64,000 bases of DNA, from NCBI GenBank assembly GCA_934045075.1, contig OW203745.1, positions 11,680,873 through 11,744,872 of the forward strand. Reading direction: 5' to 3'. This DNA comes from Yponomeuta sedellus (taxonomy: Eukaryota > Arthropoda > Insecta > Lepidoptera > Yponomeutidae). A program made the position numbers and the translations under genes. Below the pieces are notes generated by a model that was not told the origin of the DNA, did not search any database, and saw only the letters and a program-made list of their open reading frames with translations. Below are positions 49,662 through 60,018 of the stretch, piece after piece (position 1 is the stretch's first letter; each line of letters opens with the position of its first letter).

Positions 49662-49762
49662 CTAGCCTATAAAAGTTCCACTGCATGGCACAGACCTTCT
49701 CTCAGAGAGAAAGAGAGAATGGGCTTAATTTACCTCGCGTGCCCACCGCGGATTGACAATTA
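49662..49762 (-). mobile_element. SINE-C 3' fragment
   Basis: TAGCCTATAAAAGTTCCACT..CTCTCAGAGAGAAAGAGAG..GTGCCCACCGCGGATTGACA. Confidence 0.65.
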
Positions 49763-50037
49763 CAATAATAAAAAAAAAAGCTGAAATAAAAAACTTTTGG
49801 AGATTAAGCTTCAAGGAATACAAGAAAAATACTCAAAGATTTTTCTGTAGTTTTATTACAGAGAATCTAAGAGGACCGGCTATAAAAAATCAATTTTAAA
49901 AATTAAAAATTACTATTATTTCGAAATAAATACGACAAAAGAAAAAATACGTGTCCCCTATTTTTCTGTTTTCTTCTCGAAAAAGCAATTAAATCAAAGG
50001 GCTTTTTTTTTGCACTGTTGTCCATTTCAAGCTCTGA
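49763..50037. other. No recognised feature
   Basis: AT-rich. Confidence 0.35.
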
Positions 50038-50291
50038 TGGAGCTGTGATAGCACAGTGGTTAGAACAATCGACTCGGAAGCGAGAGACTCAGTGCGATTC
50101 CCGGTGCGACTATGTACGAGTACCAATGACTTTATTTTCTAAGTTATGTACATTTGTGAAGTTATAGTGGCAATACCACTCGCTAACTTTGAAGAAAAAA
50201 ACGTCGTGCGGAGACCTGAGTGTCAGAGGTGTTCTAAAACCTCAGCAATTGAGATTGAGATTGACAATCGGCGGTGGGCACGATTGGTAAT

Positions 50292-51012
50292 CCGCTATTG
50301 GACACGTATCTAATTTGACGCGATAAATGAATATTTCCTATAGTATTTAACGTAAGAAACCGAAATATATTGATTTTGCTAAGTAATGCAGGACGGCTGC
50401 AAAACTGCAAAGCAAAAAAAAAAAATAGTCGTTTAATTCGCAACGGCGAAAACGCTATCCGCCATCTTGAAACCATCTAGAGTATGTAAACAAACATCTT
50501 TCAGCCAGTGCCAGTGGACATTGATTATTATAGGACTTACATCAAAGTGATCTTCACATACATACCCCCGAGTTTCAATTTATAATGAGTCGGGGTCTCT
50601 TTTGGCAAGTTTAAGTCAAGTTTTTCGAATTTTTGTTTCACTGGGTACACGAATCCACAACTTCGCGGGGGTCTTTATTGACGTGTTTTTTCATTCTCGA
50701 ACAATGCAATAATGACAATTGGTATATTTTGGATGTAAATTCGATGAAATAATGGTTGCGTTGTTGTTATTTCACTATGCTCAGAGATCACTTACAGAAA
50801 ATTGAATGTCAAACTTTGTTTACAATTTTTTGGACTTCAAACCATAGACAAAAATGGCTGACCGAGGTTTTGGCTGTTTAGGAAAATAATGTTTTGAATA
50901 TATTTTTATGTTGCTTTTAGGTCCTCAAAAAATATACTAAAAATTTTTTTTAGGTCTAATGGAAGAGTTATGTACCGTTTAAGACTTACTTGGAAAGAGA
51001 GTGAAATAGCGG
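50292..51012 (-). mobile_element. TIR element with THAP-finger relic, copy 2
   Basis: 721 bp with ends CCGCTATT and AATAGCGG. The interrupted SINE-C fixes the boundaries; AT on each side is the only apparent duplication. The internal sequence matches 42127-43059 in reverse. Confidence 0.8.
50490..50752 (-). pseudogene. THAP-type zinc finger relic, copy 2
   Basis: YTNCHYCIVRE, a stop, KNTSIKTPAKLWIRVPSE, TKIRKT, the same internal TGA as copy 1, LKLAKRDPDSL, a stop, then IETRGYVCEDHFDV. The first Cys and the CEDH end of the finger survive, while the second Cys codon is TGA and the start ATG is ATT. The premature stop shared with copy 1 predates the divergence of the copies. Confidence 0.6.
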
Positions 51013-51060
51013 ATTGAGCCCATACTCTGTCTTTCTGACAGAAAGTCTGTGCCCTGCATT

Positions 51061-51264
51061 GGGACGGTCGCGACAATGGGTCCGTGGGGCCCAAAGCGCG
51101 AAAGCTCCAAAAAGAAATATCGACACGCCTCATCGACTCATCAGGCGACCCAAGGGCTCGTAGCTACCTCCTTACTGGCCTGGCCTTTCAGGGGGGAGGA
51201 AGCTGCCAGTATCCAGGGAACTCTCCCCTACGGCAGCGGTCAAGACTTATTTCTCTTCTTGTAA
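51061..51264 (+). other. Open segment of possible transposon origin
   Basis: One plus frame is open for about 60 codons with ARKLQKEISTRLIDSSGDPR.., ARSYLLTGLAFQGGG and NSPLRQRSRL. I have an impression of a retroelement polyprotein end but cannot name it. G+C is higher than in the flanks. Confidence 0.3.
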
Positions 51265-51324
51265 ATATATGAATACTGTAGTATTTCTTAATGAGTCGCG
51301 ATACTGTTAAACGGTTCCAATCGC

Positions 51325-51400
51325 GATTATTTATTGGGTAAAACGTAATTACCTTAGTAATCGCGATTTGACCCGATTAATATATAACTATATAAATAAT
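51325..51400. repeat. Dispersed repeat H, first-block copy
   Basis: CGATTATTTATTGGGTAAAA recurs from 16585. Confidence 0.4.
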
Positions 51401-51416
51401 GTACTTTTGTAAATAT

Positions 51417-51836
51417 GAAGCGCTCGTTGGCTTAGTCGAACGGAGTGATTGGAATCAATCACTTTAATAAAAAGGAAGATACCTAGATAGACAGAGAACA
51501 CTTTATTTGTACATAAAAATGTAAATTACATAGATATTTCTTAACCTAAGAGACGGCGGCGGCGAAGACCACTGTCTTCCGAGACCACGGCACTTGAAAA
51601 AGTGCCGAGACGTCGGAAAATTGTAAAAATCTAAAATAAACGAGTAAAATCCGTGTAGAACAGTTTTTATTGTGTCTAGTGCTCGTGTTAACCTTAGAAA
51701 ATACTACATCAATCACTTTAGTTAAGAAACGACAGGTGCGGTCAGATCCAGGATGGGTGTCCGTCCTGTGACTACCGCTAGTGGCGTTTCCGTGCTTCGC
51801 GAGGAACGTTACGTTAATGCCGGTGTTGCACTTTAC
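51417..51836 (+). mobile_element. SINE-5S split by a retroelement insertion
   Basis: 51417-51466 is the head (GAAGCGCTCGTTGGCTTAGT..), and 51721-51836 is the 5S-like block and body (GTTAAGAAACGACAGGTGCG.., GGATGGGTGTCC). Confidence 0.7.
51467..51707 (-). mobile_element. 241-bp 5'-truncated retroelement with 13-bp target duplication
   Basis: ATCAATCACTTTA occurs at 51454-51466 and 51708-51720. In sense (minus) the insert ends with a LINE-like 3' end (TACAAATAAAGTGTTCTCTG..TCTATCTAGG). Its other end contains the GACGTCGG block of repeat H (51580-51616), so repeat H belongs to the same element. Confidence 0.7.
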
Positions 51837-51844
51837 AATGATTA

Positions 51845-52188
51845 CTTTTGGTATTTAATTGGTGATTTTACCTTCTTGTGAACTCAACAACGAATAAACT
51901 GTAATTAATAATGTAGCCAATTTTACTTGCGATAAAATTGTGAAGGGTATGTACTGCGCTAGAAATACCTACAGAAAATAATTGAACTAAAACAATGTTC
52001 GGGGATGTTCGTTTGGGGAATCTAATCAAATTAGTTAACTGTTTCACTCTGAAAGTTTGGCAATCAATAACTATCGCAATTTTCATTAGTACAGTAAACG
52101 GTAGATTTCTATTGAAAATGCAAATTTGAGCGTGGGTAACGCGCTTCAACGATTGACGCGTTGTTGACCGTTTATCTAATCGTCCCAT
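51845..52188. other. No recognised gene
   Basis: A minus-strand frame of 117 codons (51868-52221) overlaps the hairpin at its start and has no domain that I recognise; treated as chance. Confidence 0.35.
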
Positions 52189-52236
52189 AAACAGAAGAGC
52201 TCTATGCCTACTGTTGGGCATAGAGCTCTTCTGTTT
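52189..52236. repeat. Perfect 20-bp inverted repeat
   Basis: AAACAGAAGAGCTCTATGCC is exactly complemented at 52217-52236 across an 8-base loop. The loop side (CTACTGTTGGGCATAG) resembles an RTE 3' end. Confidence 0.9.
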
Positions 52237-52284
52237 GTAAGTAAGTAAATAATTAATTTCTAAGAAGACAATACAGCAATAAGA

Positions 52285-52450
52285 GTGGGCAGCAACGCCC
52301 CCTGCAGTACAATTCCATCAATCTGCGATCCCCAACCAGCATGCCCAGCGTAGGGATTATGGACATTACCCCCCATTGATGGTACAACCAAATGGCGCTC
52401 ATTAGGGGAGGGCTATGTCCAGCAGTGGACTACATAAGGCCTGAAGAAGT
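52285..52450 (+). mobile_element. RTE-mini
   Basis: GTGGGCAGCAACGCCCCCTG..AGCATGCCCAGCGTAGGGAT joined to GGGGAGGGCTATGTCCAGCA, with the tail end CCTGAAGAAG. Confidence 0.75.
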
Positions 52451-52689
52451 AAAAGTAGAAGAAGACAATACAAATTAAAATAACTTATAAATAGACAGTG
52501 GAGGTTATTACAAAAAAAATATTTATATTTACCGGCAGTCCCCAAACTAGGCTAGACCTGTATCTTGGGGACTTTATTAGTGTCCGTTTAACTTAATCTT
52601 TGACAAAACCTAAACGCAACATCACTTCTGGGAGATATTACTTTGTACCTACATAGTTTATATATCGTACACAGATCAATATCTGTTAA

Positions 52690-52935
52690 CCCATCATCTA
52701 CAACATCTAATAACCCAACTATGACCCTGTTTCACGCCAACCCATCGTATCATTTGCTAGTCTCGTCCAATGTTTCCCAGCCGCTTTCACACTGTCGTCG
52801 GGCCAACGTGGTAGTGGTCTGACCACCGACCATCGACCCGTTCTTGGCCACCACTCAGTGACTACCTTAGTCCATCTGCCATCTTCCCGCCTAACCAAAT
52901 GTCCTGCCCATCTCCAATTCAGGTTTATGATACTA
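52690..52935 (-). pseudogene. RTE-like LINE (type 3) C-terminus, decayed
   Basis: The minus strand resembles 3321-3640 (LEMGRTF..GRWQMD, GRPPLPRWPDD-like blocks) with frameshifts. It stops at the microsatellite. Confidence 0.5.
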
Positions 52936-52957
52936 GTAGCTGTGCCCCGCGGTGTTT

Positions 52958-53408
52958 GTATGTTTGTTTGTTCGGTTGTTCGTTCATTTGTTCGTTCGTT
53001 TGTTCGTTCGTTCGTTCGTTTGTTTGTTTGTTTGTTTGTTTGTTTGTTTGTTTGTTTGTTTGTTTGTTTGTTTGTTTGTTTGTTTGTTTGTTTGTTTGTT
53101 TGTTTGTTTGTTATTTTGTTTGTTTGTTCGTTCGTACGTTCGTTCGTTCGTTCGGTCGGTCGTTCGTTCGTTCGTTCGTTCGTTCGTTCGTTCGTTCGTT
53201 CGTTCGTTCGTTCGTTCGTTCGTTCGTTCGTTCGTTTGTGTGTTTGTTCGTTTGTTTGTTCGTTCGTTCGTTCGTTCGTTCGTTCGTTCGTTCGTTCGTT
53301 CGTTCGTTCGTTCGTTCGTTTGTTCGTTCGTTCGTTCGTTCGTTCGTGTCGTTCGTTCGTGTCGTTCGTTCGTTCGTTCGTTCGTTCGTTCGTTCGTTCG
53401 TGTCGTTC
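52958..53408. repeat. Compound (GTTT)n/(GTTC)n microsatellite, about 450 bp
   Basis: Blocks of GTTT (about 53020-53110) and GTTC (about 53150-53405) alternate with transition units. Two GTGTC interruptions lie near 53346 and 53357 and another near 53400. The Phe-Val/Arg-Ser type frames are artefacts. Confidence 0.97.
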
Positions 53409-53525
53409 ACGGCCGAGAACAGGAAGACAGTCAGTGGCCAGACCAGCGACCCGATGGTTGGACGATGTCGTTGAGTCGGCGGAGGGTCCATCGATAAGGC
53501 TGGCAAGAGATTGTGAAATGATGAT
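53409..53525 (+). pseudogene. RTE-like LINE C-terminus on plus strand
   Basis: Encodes GRQSVARPATRWLDDVVESA, GPSIRLARDCE, followed by a GATGATGACGATTG-type tail. Its orientation is opposite to 52690-52935. Confidence 0.55.
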
Positions 53526-53569
53526 GACGATTGTGATGGCATTTGAAAGAAGACGCCCGGACGCTCCAC

Positions 53570-54050
53570 ACCGCGTAGAGCTTTAAGCTGATATACGAGT
53601 TTTAATATAATCGTAGAGGAGAATTTTTACATTTTTTTATGTACTCGGAAAGTCAAAATGTTAACGCTTTACCTTGGCAGTGATATAATAATTGAATTTT
53701 ATGACATTGAAATAAAGTCTGGGACCCATGAAAAACTTATACTTTAAAAAAGGCAGAAATGCCATTTTTTTCAAAATTGGTATCGCTTGTTTCTAAATCA
53801 TGACTAGAATTCCCCCTTAAAAAAATTCAAATGAAGCCAATATCACCCTGTATATTAGTCTCAATTCATTTGTAATGAAGATATCCAATTTGACGGACAT
53901 AATCAGTCAACAAAGGCCAATTGAATATTGGACCCGATGCGTTCCATTTACAAATATTTCCCCTTAGTTACCTCAATGAGACTTAAATGTGTTGTTCTCC
54001 AGTTTACGCGCCATTACGAGAAGAGGAGTAAATTCTGCTTTGTGTTCTAA
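53570..54050. repeat. Dispersed repeat V copy 2 and unassigned DNA
   Basis: 53755-53875 matches 44440-44530 (TTTCTAAATCATGACTAGAA..ATATCACCCTGTATA). The remainder is unassigned. Confidence 0.4.
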
Positions 54051-54140
54051 ATAACATAACATAACGTAACGTGATGTGACGTGACGTTACGTGAGGTGAC
54101 GTGACATGACGTGCGTGGCGTGACGTGACGTGACGTGCAG
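54050..54140. repeat. Imperfect (GTGAC)n repeat
   Basis: ATAACATAACGTAACGTGAT then GTGACGTGACGTTACGTGAG: a pentanucleotide array that drifts from ATAAC to GTGAC units. Confidence 0.85.
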
Positions 54141-54205
54141 TACCAGGGTACCCATGGTTGTGATGTTCTTGCCTGGTTACTATAGCACAGGGTTTGATTG
54201 TATAT
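54140..54205 (+). mobile_element. SINE-E 3' fragment
   Basis: GTTGTGATGTTCTTGCCTGG..TATAGCACAGGGTTTGAT. Confidence 0.45.
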
Positions 54206-54211
54206 TATTAT

Positions 54212-54525
54212 TATATTCTTTTTAATGCACTAACCCGTGCTAAGGACCATTTTAAAAACTACTTAGAGGCTAAAAATTCCACCCATGCCGGGATTCGAAC
54301 CCGCGACCTCTGGCTATTCGTGCCAGCGCTCTTTCCAACTGAGCTAATGGGCGACTCACCGGCATCAGTGAAATTTCGAACCACTTTACAATATTCTCTG
54401 TATTACGTACACTGCGAGCGCTGGCACGGACAGCCAGAGGTCGCGGGTTCGAATGTATTACGTACAGGCAGCGACATCTGGCATTGGTGGAATTTTTAGC
54501 CACTAAATAGGTTTTTACTATTGTA
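54212..54525. mobile_element. SINE-A inverted pair with both tails
   Basis: 54212-54412 is a minus-strand copy with the complete 3' tail. 54413-54525 is plus-strand tRNA-like sequence interrupted by a piece of leader (GTATTACGTACAGGCAGCG) before the body resumes. Confidence 0.7.
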
Positions 54526-54654
54526 TATTATTATTTAAATTTGGGACTAAGATAGGTAATTATTAATAGTAACGTCATGGTAACACTCAGACACTTGGAC
54601 AACTAGTAACGGGGAAAACCTTTTTACACCATTTTAGATTTTTACGTCTGCCTC

Positions 54655-54998
54655 AGTGATCTTAAACGATCACAAAGGTTAAGCAACACATCGCGCGTTC
54701 AGTGCATGGATGGGTGACCGTCTATGACTAACGCACTTGCTAGTTTTCCGAGCGGTTCCGTGCTTCGCAAGGCACATTGCAGTTGATGCCGGCTGTCGTC
54801 GATAGATGGCAGTCGTTAAGCCAAGTCTGAGGCTTTAGGACGGCTTGAAAGGTTCTGACACTAAGACCAGCTACTCGTTTTGCAATCCTTCAGCAATCCA
54901 GACACGACCCCCGTGGTGGAGAATGGCCTATACCTTCCTCAGGGAAGAGACCCGACCCGTGTCCCTCGCTGAGGACATAACGGCTTGATGCTGATGAT
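54655..54998 (+). mobile_element. SINE-5S, older full-length copy
   Basis: GATCACAAAGGTTAAGCAAC then GCGCGTTCAGTGCATGGATGGGTGACCG. It keeps GATCAC and GATGGGTGACCG, which are closer to a 5S gene than the younger copies. It ends CGGCTTGATGCTGATGATAT, suggesting an original (TGA)n tail. Confidence 0.8.
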
Positions 54999-54999
54999 A

Positions 55000-55575
55000 T
55001 AAAACTACATTCTAGATTTTTTTGGCTTTCCACTTGCTACTTCACATTTGAAGAACTACTACTGACAATATTTACCTTGCAAATTATAAATTTTTTTGCT
55101 TATTCTTACTTCCACGCTACTCTGGCTCAACGACCCGAAGTCGGTCTTGGCCTCCGAAACAAGAAGTCGACAAATGTCTCTGTCCTACGCGGTCTTTTGC
55201 CAGTCACCCGCCTTGAGCTCACGTGGGTCGGTCCTAAGCGTTTATTCTGATCAAATTTATTTCTACAGTTTTAAAATAAACATAGTGTTCTTTAAGTCAC
55301 ATACAATATTTAATTATGATTATTAATATGTGCCGCAAGAACCCTTCCAAGCTCCAATAACAAACGATTTTGAACCAAAGTTATCGCTGACAACCACAAA
55401 TACCCGTCCATTAGGTCGCAGTCAAAACCGCGGCGGGTTGGTAATTAGTGTCAGAAAGGGTGTGTTTAGTCACAAAATGACGACAGAAGTCCAGCTGTTT
55501 ATTTTCCTGAGGACCTTTATCGCATTACTTGCGCTAAGGCTTCATTTGTCCGATAATTTATTTGTGAAATATTTA
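55000..55575. other. No recognised gene
   Basis: 55100-55235 is G+C-richer with an open plus frame but no recognisable domain. Confidence 0.35.
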
Positions 55576-55577
55576 TT

Positions 55578-55910
55578 TGTACGGAATAGTTTACCTAGTT
55601 TTGTTTGTGGTCATTAGATGGCGTTATTTATTATATATATTACAGTATGGTTAAGACGTTGCATGCACGCTACAACCAACACGCTGCATCCTTTTAGTGG
55701 CTCGTTTAAATCATTATGGACCTGATTGAGACATGGTACTGATACTTATTGCAAAAACGATCGGTATTTTTTTTTATTTTGTGCAACATTTGTTTGCACG
55801 GAATTGTTTACTTTTGTTTTTGGCTTCTAGATGGCGTTATTTGTTTCCTACATCACAGTATGGTTTTATCCAAGTCGTTGCATGCACGCAACAACTAACG
55901 AATCCTACTT
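55578..55910. repeat. Direct duplication with 214-base offset
   Basis: CGGAATAGTTTACCTAG.., AGATGGCGTTATTT, ACAGTATGGTT and CGTTGCATGCACGC occur at 55580-55693 and again, diverged, at 55798-55909. Confidence 0.75.
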
Positions 55911-56598
55911 ATTCCCAGGTCCGTGATACTAGGTCCTGGCTCCTCAAAATAACTTCTGAAATATTGTACAGACACGTTTTGAAACAGCCATGTGTAGAAA
56001 AAAATATGATTTTTTCCACTGTCATTTTCTGCGCTACTTTGATTAGAAACATTTTTTCTTGACTTGAAAGTAAACCGACTTCGTTGACGTCCATGTCATT
56101 AGTACAACATTAGCACAAACAACCTTTATATTTTCAGTCGTAATATATACAATTAAAGAATAATGAAAAAATAAAGAAAGTGTTTTACTTAAACGAACAT
56201 CTTACATCCTTCAGAAAAGTACAAATATATTTTTTACACGTAGGTAATGTGTGACAAAAATTTATGTTTATTAATATGACATGTCGGAAATCAAACTAGG
56301 TCACCCTGTATGCCGACGACGATTGTGGTCCTTCTGGACTGTATCAACAAACCACCTTTAGCTGGTAATTTAGGCCCATTTTGGGCTTAGATAGGTACTC
56401 GTCTTTAATCACGCCTTGAATCGACAGCTTTGACAAGGCATACGTAGGAAGTCGCTTACGAATAGATCGTCTAAAATAGATCAAAAAGACAATCAATCAC
56501 AATGTCGGAACTATCTGAATTGTGAATTTATTGCTTCAAGATTTTAATGTAAAAAAAATTCATGGTATAAAGTTTTTCTGCAGTTTTTGCAGCGCCAT
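55911..56598. other. No recognised feature
   Basis: AT-rich. TCACCCTGTATGCCG at 56301 is one more CACCCTGTA occurrence. No gene. Confidence 0.35.
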
Positions 56599-56696
56599 CC
56601 AGTGACCACTAAGGGAACTTATATAAAAAATAGGTACAAAGGTTTTTTCCAGTTTTAAGCATTTAGCGACATCCAGTGACCACTAAGGGAACTTTT
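56575..56696. repeat. Direct repeat with 74-base offset
   Basis: CATCCAGTGACCACTAAGGG followed by AACTT occurs at about 56597 and 56671, each preceded by TTTTTnCAGTTTT. Confidence 0.8.
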
Positions 56697-56699
56697 TGT

Positions 56700-57278
56700 A
56701 AATTAATAGATCTCTGTTTTTCTACAGAACGAGTTTAAGGACTCAATAAGATGACAAGGTCAAATTATATGTATTTCGTCCAAATATAAACAGAGTAACA
56801 AGTTAGATAAATCTAATCATAGTTTCGTCGGAGTAAAAGACAACTTTTATACCTCATCTTCCTGTAATAAATTCATGAAAATCGTGGCTTCAATTATTTG
56901 CAGAGAGCATTGCAAACTAAATTTCACTCGACGTTTCCAATATAATACCAAAAAAAGAGGGGTTCAAATAAAATTCTGTCCCTAAAATGTTAATGATATT
57001 ACTGTTGCTACTTGGCCTTGTTTAATTATGAACAAAGCTTTTTGGAAATATGCCTTCACAAAGATTGAATTTCAATATATAATGAGGCGTCTTATTAAAA
57101 TTGACGTAGGGCAAGGTATCTACGCTTGTTGTCCAAAATATTTGAGGACAACAAACATATTTATTAAAAAAAAAACAACCGCCTTCAACAACGTAAAGGA
57201 ACCAGAAAGCTATATGAAAAATCATTTGTTACATTTTTATAACATTTCCTACCCAGGTCACACAAAGGCACACCTAAG
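56700..57278. other. No recognised feature
   Basis: AT-rich; overlapping open frames of 67-85 codons on both strands near 57022-57285 show nothing recognisable. Confidence 0.35.
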
Positions 57279-57641
57279 GGGTTGATCTTTGTATGACCCC
57301 ACTGCTGGGGCACGAGTCTCCTCCTGCATCGCAGGCAGGTTAGGCCAAACTCCACCACGGGGGCCAAGTCCGGGTCGATGGAGGATTGAAGACAGTGACG
57401 GGCCTTACTGTCAGAAGTTATCACGCCGCTATTAAGGCGCCTGACATGGCTTAACGACTGCCATTACATGACAGCCGGCACCACCGGCTTAACGTGGCTT
57501 GCGAAGCACGGAAGCGCTTGGAAAAAATGCCACTAGCGGTGGTCACGGGACGGTCACCACACAGGACCTGAACACCCCTGTTGTTGCTTAACTCAAGTGA
57601 TTGATTCCAATCACTCGGTTCAACTAGGCCACGAGAGCTTC
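57279..57641 (-). mobile_element. SINE-5S, full length
   Basis: 363 bp from GGGGTTGATC to CACGAGAGCTTC. The 5S-like block has a small deletion around 57555-57575. Confidence 0.8.
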
Positions 57642-57687
57642 ATAGTGAGCATATAATATAAATACTAATGAAACTGCTGGGATATAA

Positions 57688-57915
57688 TGACGGCCTCGGT
57701 GGCGCAGCGGTTTGGCACGCTGACTGTAAAACCGAAGGTCTCGGGTTCGATCCCCGGCCGGGTGAAACAAGTAAACGAAGTTTTTTAGTTTGTCTCGGGT
57801 CTTGGATGTTATCTATGTATTTATTGTATTAAATCTATCGTCAAGTTAGCACATATAACACAAGTCATTTGTACTTGTATAGGGCTAACGAGATCTGTGT
57901 AATATTTCCATGAGT
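57688..57915 (+). mobile_element. SINE-B, reference copy
   Basis: tRNA-like head GGCCTCGGTGGCGCAGCGGT, GACTGTAAAACCGAAGGTC (GTA at the anticodon position) and B box GGTTCGATCCC, then a body of about 150 bases (GTCTCGGGTCTTGGATGTTA.., AAATCTATCGTCAAGTTAGC, CTGTGTAATAT). Other copies: 6362, 31321, 39400. Confidence 0.8.
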
Positions 57916-57999
57916 GTTTATCATGTATTAATCATTATATATTATTTAATGAAAATATATGAATAAATAATTAATTAATCACGAATAATTGTAAATAAT

Positions 58000-58235
58000 G
58001 TAGCTAATGTGTTCTGTAATAAAAATTATAATAGGCTGTCATAACAATAGTAAAGTTATGATGACAATAATGTAATATTGTATGGTTGATATGCAAATAA
58101 TGCATGCACTATTTGTATATTCTATAATATTTGCAATGCCTGTAACAGGCGACTAAGTTTTAAGCGCTAACTTATACTGAACATCAAACTGTTACTATTG
58201 ATTGCCAATAAATTTGATTTGATTTGCAATAAGGT
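58000..58235 (+). mobile_element. LINE 3' UTR with TTTGATTTGATTTG tail
   Basis: Ends TTGCCAATAAATTTGATTTGA TTTGC, a polyadenylation-like AATAAA plus a pentanucleotide tail typical of insect LINE 3' ends. No coding sequence. Confidence 0.5.
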
Positions 58236-58995
58236 CGAAAATTTTACTATGTATCCTTACATTTTTTTGGGCTCTGGTGTACAATAAAGTATATTCCTAT
58301 CTTATGTTTTTTTTCCGAGCGAAACCGGGCTTAGCTACATAAAAGGCTGTTTTTGTCATTAAAATATTTCCCGCTTATTCCCGGACGTTTCGAATTAAAT
58401 CTGTTTAAACGGTACGCCGTGGACATAATGAAAAGATGAGCCTTTTATTATGAAACCACCAGGACTCTCGGCACAAAGCCCCAAAGACTTGTTATTATTA
58501 CTTACGGTATTATTCTAGGTTCTTCATGCAATCCAGTCCATCCAAAGTTTTTCTTCGATAAAACCGCCAATGAGGGCTTTTCAATGACAGCTGTGAGTTG
58601 ATTGCATAAAAAAAAACTAGATGGCGCTGCAAGGAGAACAAATGTCACCCATCATACGTTTTATCGCGTTTTATGTTGTACGCACAGATTATTATTTGTG
58701 ATAACCTAAACATCTCTTTGTGGTCTGTGATCTAAGCTAAACTTTGTTTCGAAACTGTTGAAATTTGAAAGTTTCGAAGTATTTTTACTTTGTTCATTAC
58801 ATACGTACGTGAATTGTGTCTTAAATAATGGCTAGCCCGTGCATTGAGCATTTTTGTAAAAACATAGGCACTCATCGTTTTCCTAAATGATTTAAATTTT
58901 GATATATTATATGACGTCAGCACCATCTATCGGTGAGTTGCGGTACTGTTTTTTTGTTTTTAATGGCTTCTTGAAAAGCCTTCATTGTATAACAC
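58236..58995. other. No recognised gene
   Basis: GTGTACAATAAAGTATATTC at 58278 looks like another LINE 3' end. The remainder is unassigned. Confidence 0.35.
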
Positions 58996-58998
58996 TAT

Positions 58999-59210
58999 AC
59001 GACCTCTGTGGCGTAGCGGTAGCGTGTCTACCTACCATGCAAGAGGTCCCGGGTTCGAATTCCGGCTGGGGACAAAAAAAAGCCGAGGTCTTGGATGTTT
59101 ACATGTTTGTGATGTCGTTGTTTCTGGTTCCCACGACACAGGGTATCCTAGTGTGGGGCCAGAAGCAATGTATGTGCTTGTATTTTAAATGTTATGTTAT
59201 TACTTAAATT
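58999..59210 (+). mobile_element. SINE-D, reference copy
   Basis: tRNA-like head with GTGGCGTAGCGGTAGCGTGT, CTACCTACCATGCAAGAGGT and B box GGTTCGAATTC. The anticodon arm resembles tRNA-Gly (CCTACCATGC beside CCTGCCACGC). The body reads TCTTGGATGTTTACATGTTT, GTTCCCACGACACAGGGTAT and GTGTGGGGCCAGAAGCAATG. Six copies lie in the window. Confidence 0.8.
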
Positions 59211-59309
59211 TAAGATCTCATGGTTGTATTCTCTTATGTGGTTATGCAATAAAGTGTTCTCTTTCTATATTGAACCAATATACATCTATTGTTGTCATTA
59301 ATAAATAAA

Positions 59310-59420
59310 TGGATGCCTGGAAGAAATTGCTTTTAGTAATAAGGCCGCCATTTGTACTATATTTTTATATAATTTCTGTTACTGTAATTTCTGTGTACAA
59401 TTAAAAATATTCTATGTATC
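59310..59420 (+). mobile_element. CR1/Jockey-group LINE 3' UTR fragment
   Basis: GGAAGAAATTGCTTTTAGTA..AAGGCCGCCATTTGTACTAT matches the complement of 33390-33470. Confidence 0.6.
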
Positions 59421-59604
59421 TAACTAATCGTGATTAGTGATTACGTGAGTTAGACTAAACGGCTGCATGTATTTTAACTCAAGATGTATCGTTAGGTTTA
59501 TCTTAACTAGGAGAGTGACAATAGGTGTATATTTTTTTACGTTATCGGGTATTTTTTTTTTAAATTACATCCTGTATTTTAAAAACCTATTTAGAGGCTA
59601 AGAG

Positions 59605-59850
59605 CGGTGTAGAAGCGGAGCGGTGTAGAACGCCGCGGCTTCTCAATCGGGAGGTCGTGGGTTCGAACCCCGGCATGTACCAATGACTTTGTTTTCTAAG
59701 TTATGTACATTTGTGAAATTATAGTAGCAATACTACTCGCTGACGGTGAAGGAAAACATCGTAAGGAAACCCTAGTGTCTGAGGTGTTAGCGTACCTCAC
59801 CGCTTGTTACGTACAATGGCCCAACTATGAGGCTAAGTGCGGAAATCTTA
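59605..59850 (+). mobile_element. SINE-C variant
   Basis: GGCTTCTCAATCGGGAGGTC, B box GGTTCGAACCC, body, and ending GTTACGTACAATGGCCCAAC; partner of 23288-23515. Confidence 0.7.
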
Positions 59851-59859
59851 GTTCTAACT

Positions 59860-59864
59860 AACTG

Positions 59865-59898
<34 letters not shown>

Positions 59899-59899
59899 C
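59860..59899. repeat. (CTAA)n microsatellite
   Basis: About nine CTAA units with one CTGA. Confidence 0.9.
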
Positions 59900-60018
59900 T
59901 ATTTAGAGGCTAAAAATTCCACCCATGCCGATACTCGAACCCGCGACCTCTGGCTAACCGTGCCAGAACATTTTTTTTTTATTGTCCTTAGCACGGGTTA
60001 GTGCATTAAAAAAAATTA
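59898..60018. mobile_element. SINE-A inverted pair, non-overlapping arms
   Basis: 59898-59968 body and half of the tRNA-like part on the minus strand, then a T-run, then the GTCCTTAGCACGGGTTAGTG tail on the plus strand. Confidence 0.7.

Larger units (their letters stand above)
50038..51060 (+). mobile_element. SINE-C split by the THAP-relic element
   Basis: 50038-50291 (head GATAGCACAGTGGTTAGAAC, body, then GGGCACGATTGGTAAT) and 51013-51060 (ATTGAGCCCATACTCTGTC.., GTGCCCTGCATTGGGA) rejoin into a full-length SINE-C. Confidence 0.8.

Noticed and set aside
51868..52221. 117-codon minus-strand frame
   Set aside because: Starts in the perfect hairpin, has no recognisable domain and no neighbouring exon signals.
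52858..53586. 242-codon frame with FVRS and CLFV repeats
   Set aside because: Created by the GTTC/GTTT array; the non-repeat ends are fragments of LINE C-termini in opposite orientations.
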